DNA from: Deltaproteobacteria bacterium
GTDB lineage: Bacteria > Desulfobacterota > Binatia > DP-6
NCBI GenBank assembly: GCA_005879245.1
Contig: VBLA01000001.1
Coordinates: 1 to 6,072 of the forward strand
Length of the DNA stretch: 6,072 nt
Reading direction: 5' to 3'
In this document: piece after piece, positions 4,724-6,072 of the stretch
How positions within the stretch are numbered: position 1 is the stretch's first letter
Layout of the letters: each line of letters opens with the position of its first letter
The notes under the pieces: model-generated
The model's database searches: none
What the model was told of the DNA's origin: nothing
What the model saw: the letters and a program-made list of their open reading frames with translations, nothing else
Program-made: the position numbers and the translations under genes

Positions 4724-6072
4724 ATGAGCGAGCAGGTGCTGAGCCTGATGATCTTCATCCCGGTCGTCGGGATGGCGGCGATCCTCTGCCTGCCCGCCCG
4801 GGCCCACTGGGCCATCCGGTGGACCGGCGTGGCTGCGACGGTGCCGCCCCTTCTCCTGGCGGTCTGGCTCCTCGCCCACTTCGATCCGAACGCGCCCGGC
4901 TTCCAGTTCGTGCGTCGGGGCGCGTGGATCCCGGCGTTCGGGATCGACTACTTCGTCGGGCTCGACGGGGTGAGTCTCACCATGATCGTGTTGACCGCGC
5001 TCCTCTGCTTCATCTGCATGATCGCCTCGTTCGGCATCGAGAAGGGCGTGAAGGGCTACTACGCGCTCTTCTGTCTCCTCGACGCGGGCATGATGGGCGT
5101 CTTCTGCTCGCTCGATTTCTTCCTCTTCTTCGTCTTCTGGGAGACGATGCTCCTCCCGATGTACTTCCTGATCGGCATCTGGGGCGGCCCGCGACGGGAG
5201 TATGCGGCGATCAAGTTCTTCCTCTACACGCTGCTCGGCTCGGTCCTCATGCTGGTGACGATCCTCTACCTCTACTTCGCCGCGGATCCCCACTCGTTCG
5301 ACATGACCCAGCTCGCCGCGCTGGTCCACGACCGCATCTCGCTCCGGGTGCAAATCCTCCTCTGGTTCGCCCTCTTCATCGGCTTCGCGATCAAGATTCC
5401 CGCCTTCCCCTTCCACACCTGGCTCCCCGACGCGCACGTCGAGGCGCCGACTGCGATCTCGGTCATCCTCGCGGGGGTGCTCCTCAAGATGGGCACCTAC
5501 GGCATCCTGCGGATCAACTACGGCATCCTGCCGGCCGCGACGCTCGCGACGGCGTGGGGCGGCCACAGCCTCGCCTTCTGGTGCCTCGCCGCCCTCGGCA
5601 CCTTCAACATCGTCTACGGCGCGATCGTGGCGATGGCACAGTCGGATCTGAAGAAGCTCGTCGCCTACTCGAGCATCAGCCACATGGGCTACGTCATGCT
5701 CGGCATGGCCGCCTTCACGCCGCAGGGCATCAACGGCGCCGTGCTCCAGATGTTCAACCACGGCACGGTCACGGCCATGCTCTTCCTCCTGGTGGGTGTC
5801 ATCTACGACCGCGCGCATCACCGCGAGATCAACGGCTTCGGCGGCCTCGCCTCGATCCTCCCGGTCTACACCGGGGTGACGGGGCTCGCCTTCTTCGCGG
5901 CGATGGGGTTGCCGGGGCTCTCCGCCTTCATCTCCGAGGTCCTCGTCCTGCTCGGCGGCTGGCGGGCGTTTCCGGCGCTCACCATCGTCGCGGCGAGCGC
6001 CGTCGTCCTGACGGCGGGCTACCTCCTCTGGACGCTCCAGCGGATGTACCTCGGTCAGCCGAATGCGAAGTA
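4724..6072 (+). CDS. nuoM: NADH-quinone oxidoreductase subunit M (C-terminus outside window)
   Basis: The frame gives 449 codons and runs off the right edge in a codon beginning TA, probably Tyr of the usual LG..N.KY continuation. Full-length relatives have roughly 500-540 residues, so the last one or two helices are missing. NuoM is the second distal antiporter-like pump, docking between NuoL and NuoN. Signature residues are present: E140 in FVFWETMLLPMYFLIG (E. coli Glu144), K224 in FAIKIPAFPFHTWLPDAH (Lys234), K255 in VLLKMGTYG (Lys265), H346 in MFNHG and E405 in FISEVLVL (Glu407). The segment HVEAPTAISVILAG (238-251) and SDLKKLVAYSSISHMGYV (307-324) are textbook NuoM and distinguish it from NuoL and NuoN. 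Start ATG 4724 follows a Shine-Dalgarno and yields the usual short hydrophobic N-terminus. It follows nuoL by 19 bases on the same strand and is surely in the same operon; nuoN is expected next. Confidence 0.96.
   Translation, partial: MSEQVLSLMIFIPVVGMAAILCLPARAHWAIRWTGVAATVPPLLLAVWLLAHFDPNAPGFQFVRRGAWIPAFGIDYFVGLDGVSLTMIVLTALLCFICMIASFGIEKGVKGYYALFCLLDAGMMGVFCSLDFFLFFVFWETMLLPMYFLIGIWGGPRREYAAIKFFLYTLLGSVLMLVTILYLYFAADPHSFDMTQLAALVHDRISLRVQILLWFALFIGFAIKIPAFPFHTWLPDAHVEAPTAISVILAGVLLKMGTYGILRINYGILPAATLATAWGGHSLAFWCLAALGTFNIVYGAIVAMAQSDLKKLVAYSSISHMGYVMLGMAAFTPQGINGAVLQMFNHGTVTAMLFLLVGVIYDRAHHREINGFGGLASILPVYTGVTGLAFFAAMGLPGLSAFISEVLVLLGGWRAFPALTIVAASAVVLTAGYLLWTLQRMYLGQPNAK

Noticed and set aside
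2778..4727. A 649-residue plus-strand frame within nuoL
   Set aside because: It is Arg/Pro-rich out-of-frame reading of nuoL with no ribosome binding site or recognisable domain.
2614..4815. A 733-residue antisense frame opposite nuoL
   Set aside because: It is rich in Asp, Glu, Arg and His with no hydrophobic core, as produced by reading a GC-biased membrane-protein gene backwards. The sense frame is unmistakably NuoL.
4625..5821. A 398-residue antisense frame opposite nuoM
   Set aside because: It has the same Glu/Arg/His/Asp-rich composition and is a shadow of nuoM codons.

Overview
This is a GC-rich (about two thirds by eye) bacterial chromosomal window. It holds one secreted protein of unknown function on the minus strand and, diverging from it, a plus-strand run of an FKBP-type prolyl isomerase followed by membrane-arm subunits of respiratory complex I in the order nuoJ-nuoK-nuoL-nuoM. 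Codons strongly prefer G or C in third position, so many long antisense and out-of-frame ORFs appear that are not genes. The secreted protein combines a Thr-rich 'TTTT-S' linker with a 'YCA.FG...' / 'APAPGSCP' N-terminal domain. From memory this architecture is frequent in genomes of Binatota and related 'Deltaproteobacteria'-like lineages. Together with the nuo sequences it suggests such an uncultured, respiring, Gram-negative soil or sediment organism. That placement is inference.

Layout: 1-836 (minus) is the 5' part (278 codons) of a signal-peptide-bearing protein with a Thr-rich linker and a Cys cluster; its C-terminus lies beyond the left edge. Positions 837-1098 are a 262-base divergent intergenic region, less GC-rich than the rest, with a plausible sigma70-type promoter and a near-perfect Shine-Dalgarno for the minus gene and a weaker promoter candidate for the plus gene. 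1099-1773 encodes a periplasmic FkpA/Mip-like FKBP peptidyl-prolyl isomerase. A gap of 83 bases (1774-1856) has a weak promoter candidate and no clear terminator. Then follow nuoJ (1857-2357, GTG start), nuoK (2357-2668, GTG start, 1-base overlap), nuoL (2665-4704, 4-base ATGA overlap) and nuoM (4724 to the right edge, truncated).

NuoK, NuoL and NuoM all keep the charged residues of the proton-pumping pathway, so the antiporter-like arm looks functional. NuoJ and NuoK form the link between the quinone-reducing part and the distal pumps L and M. The operon section begins at nuoJ, with no nuoH or nuoI upstream, so the rest of complex I must be encoded elsewhere if it is complete. I see no RNA genes, mobile elements, CRISPR arrays or obviously new multi-gene system. 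The least understood item is the secreted Thr-linker protein.
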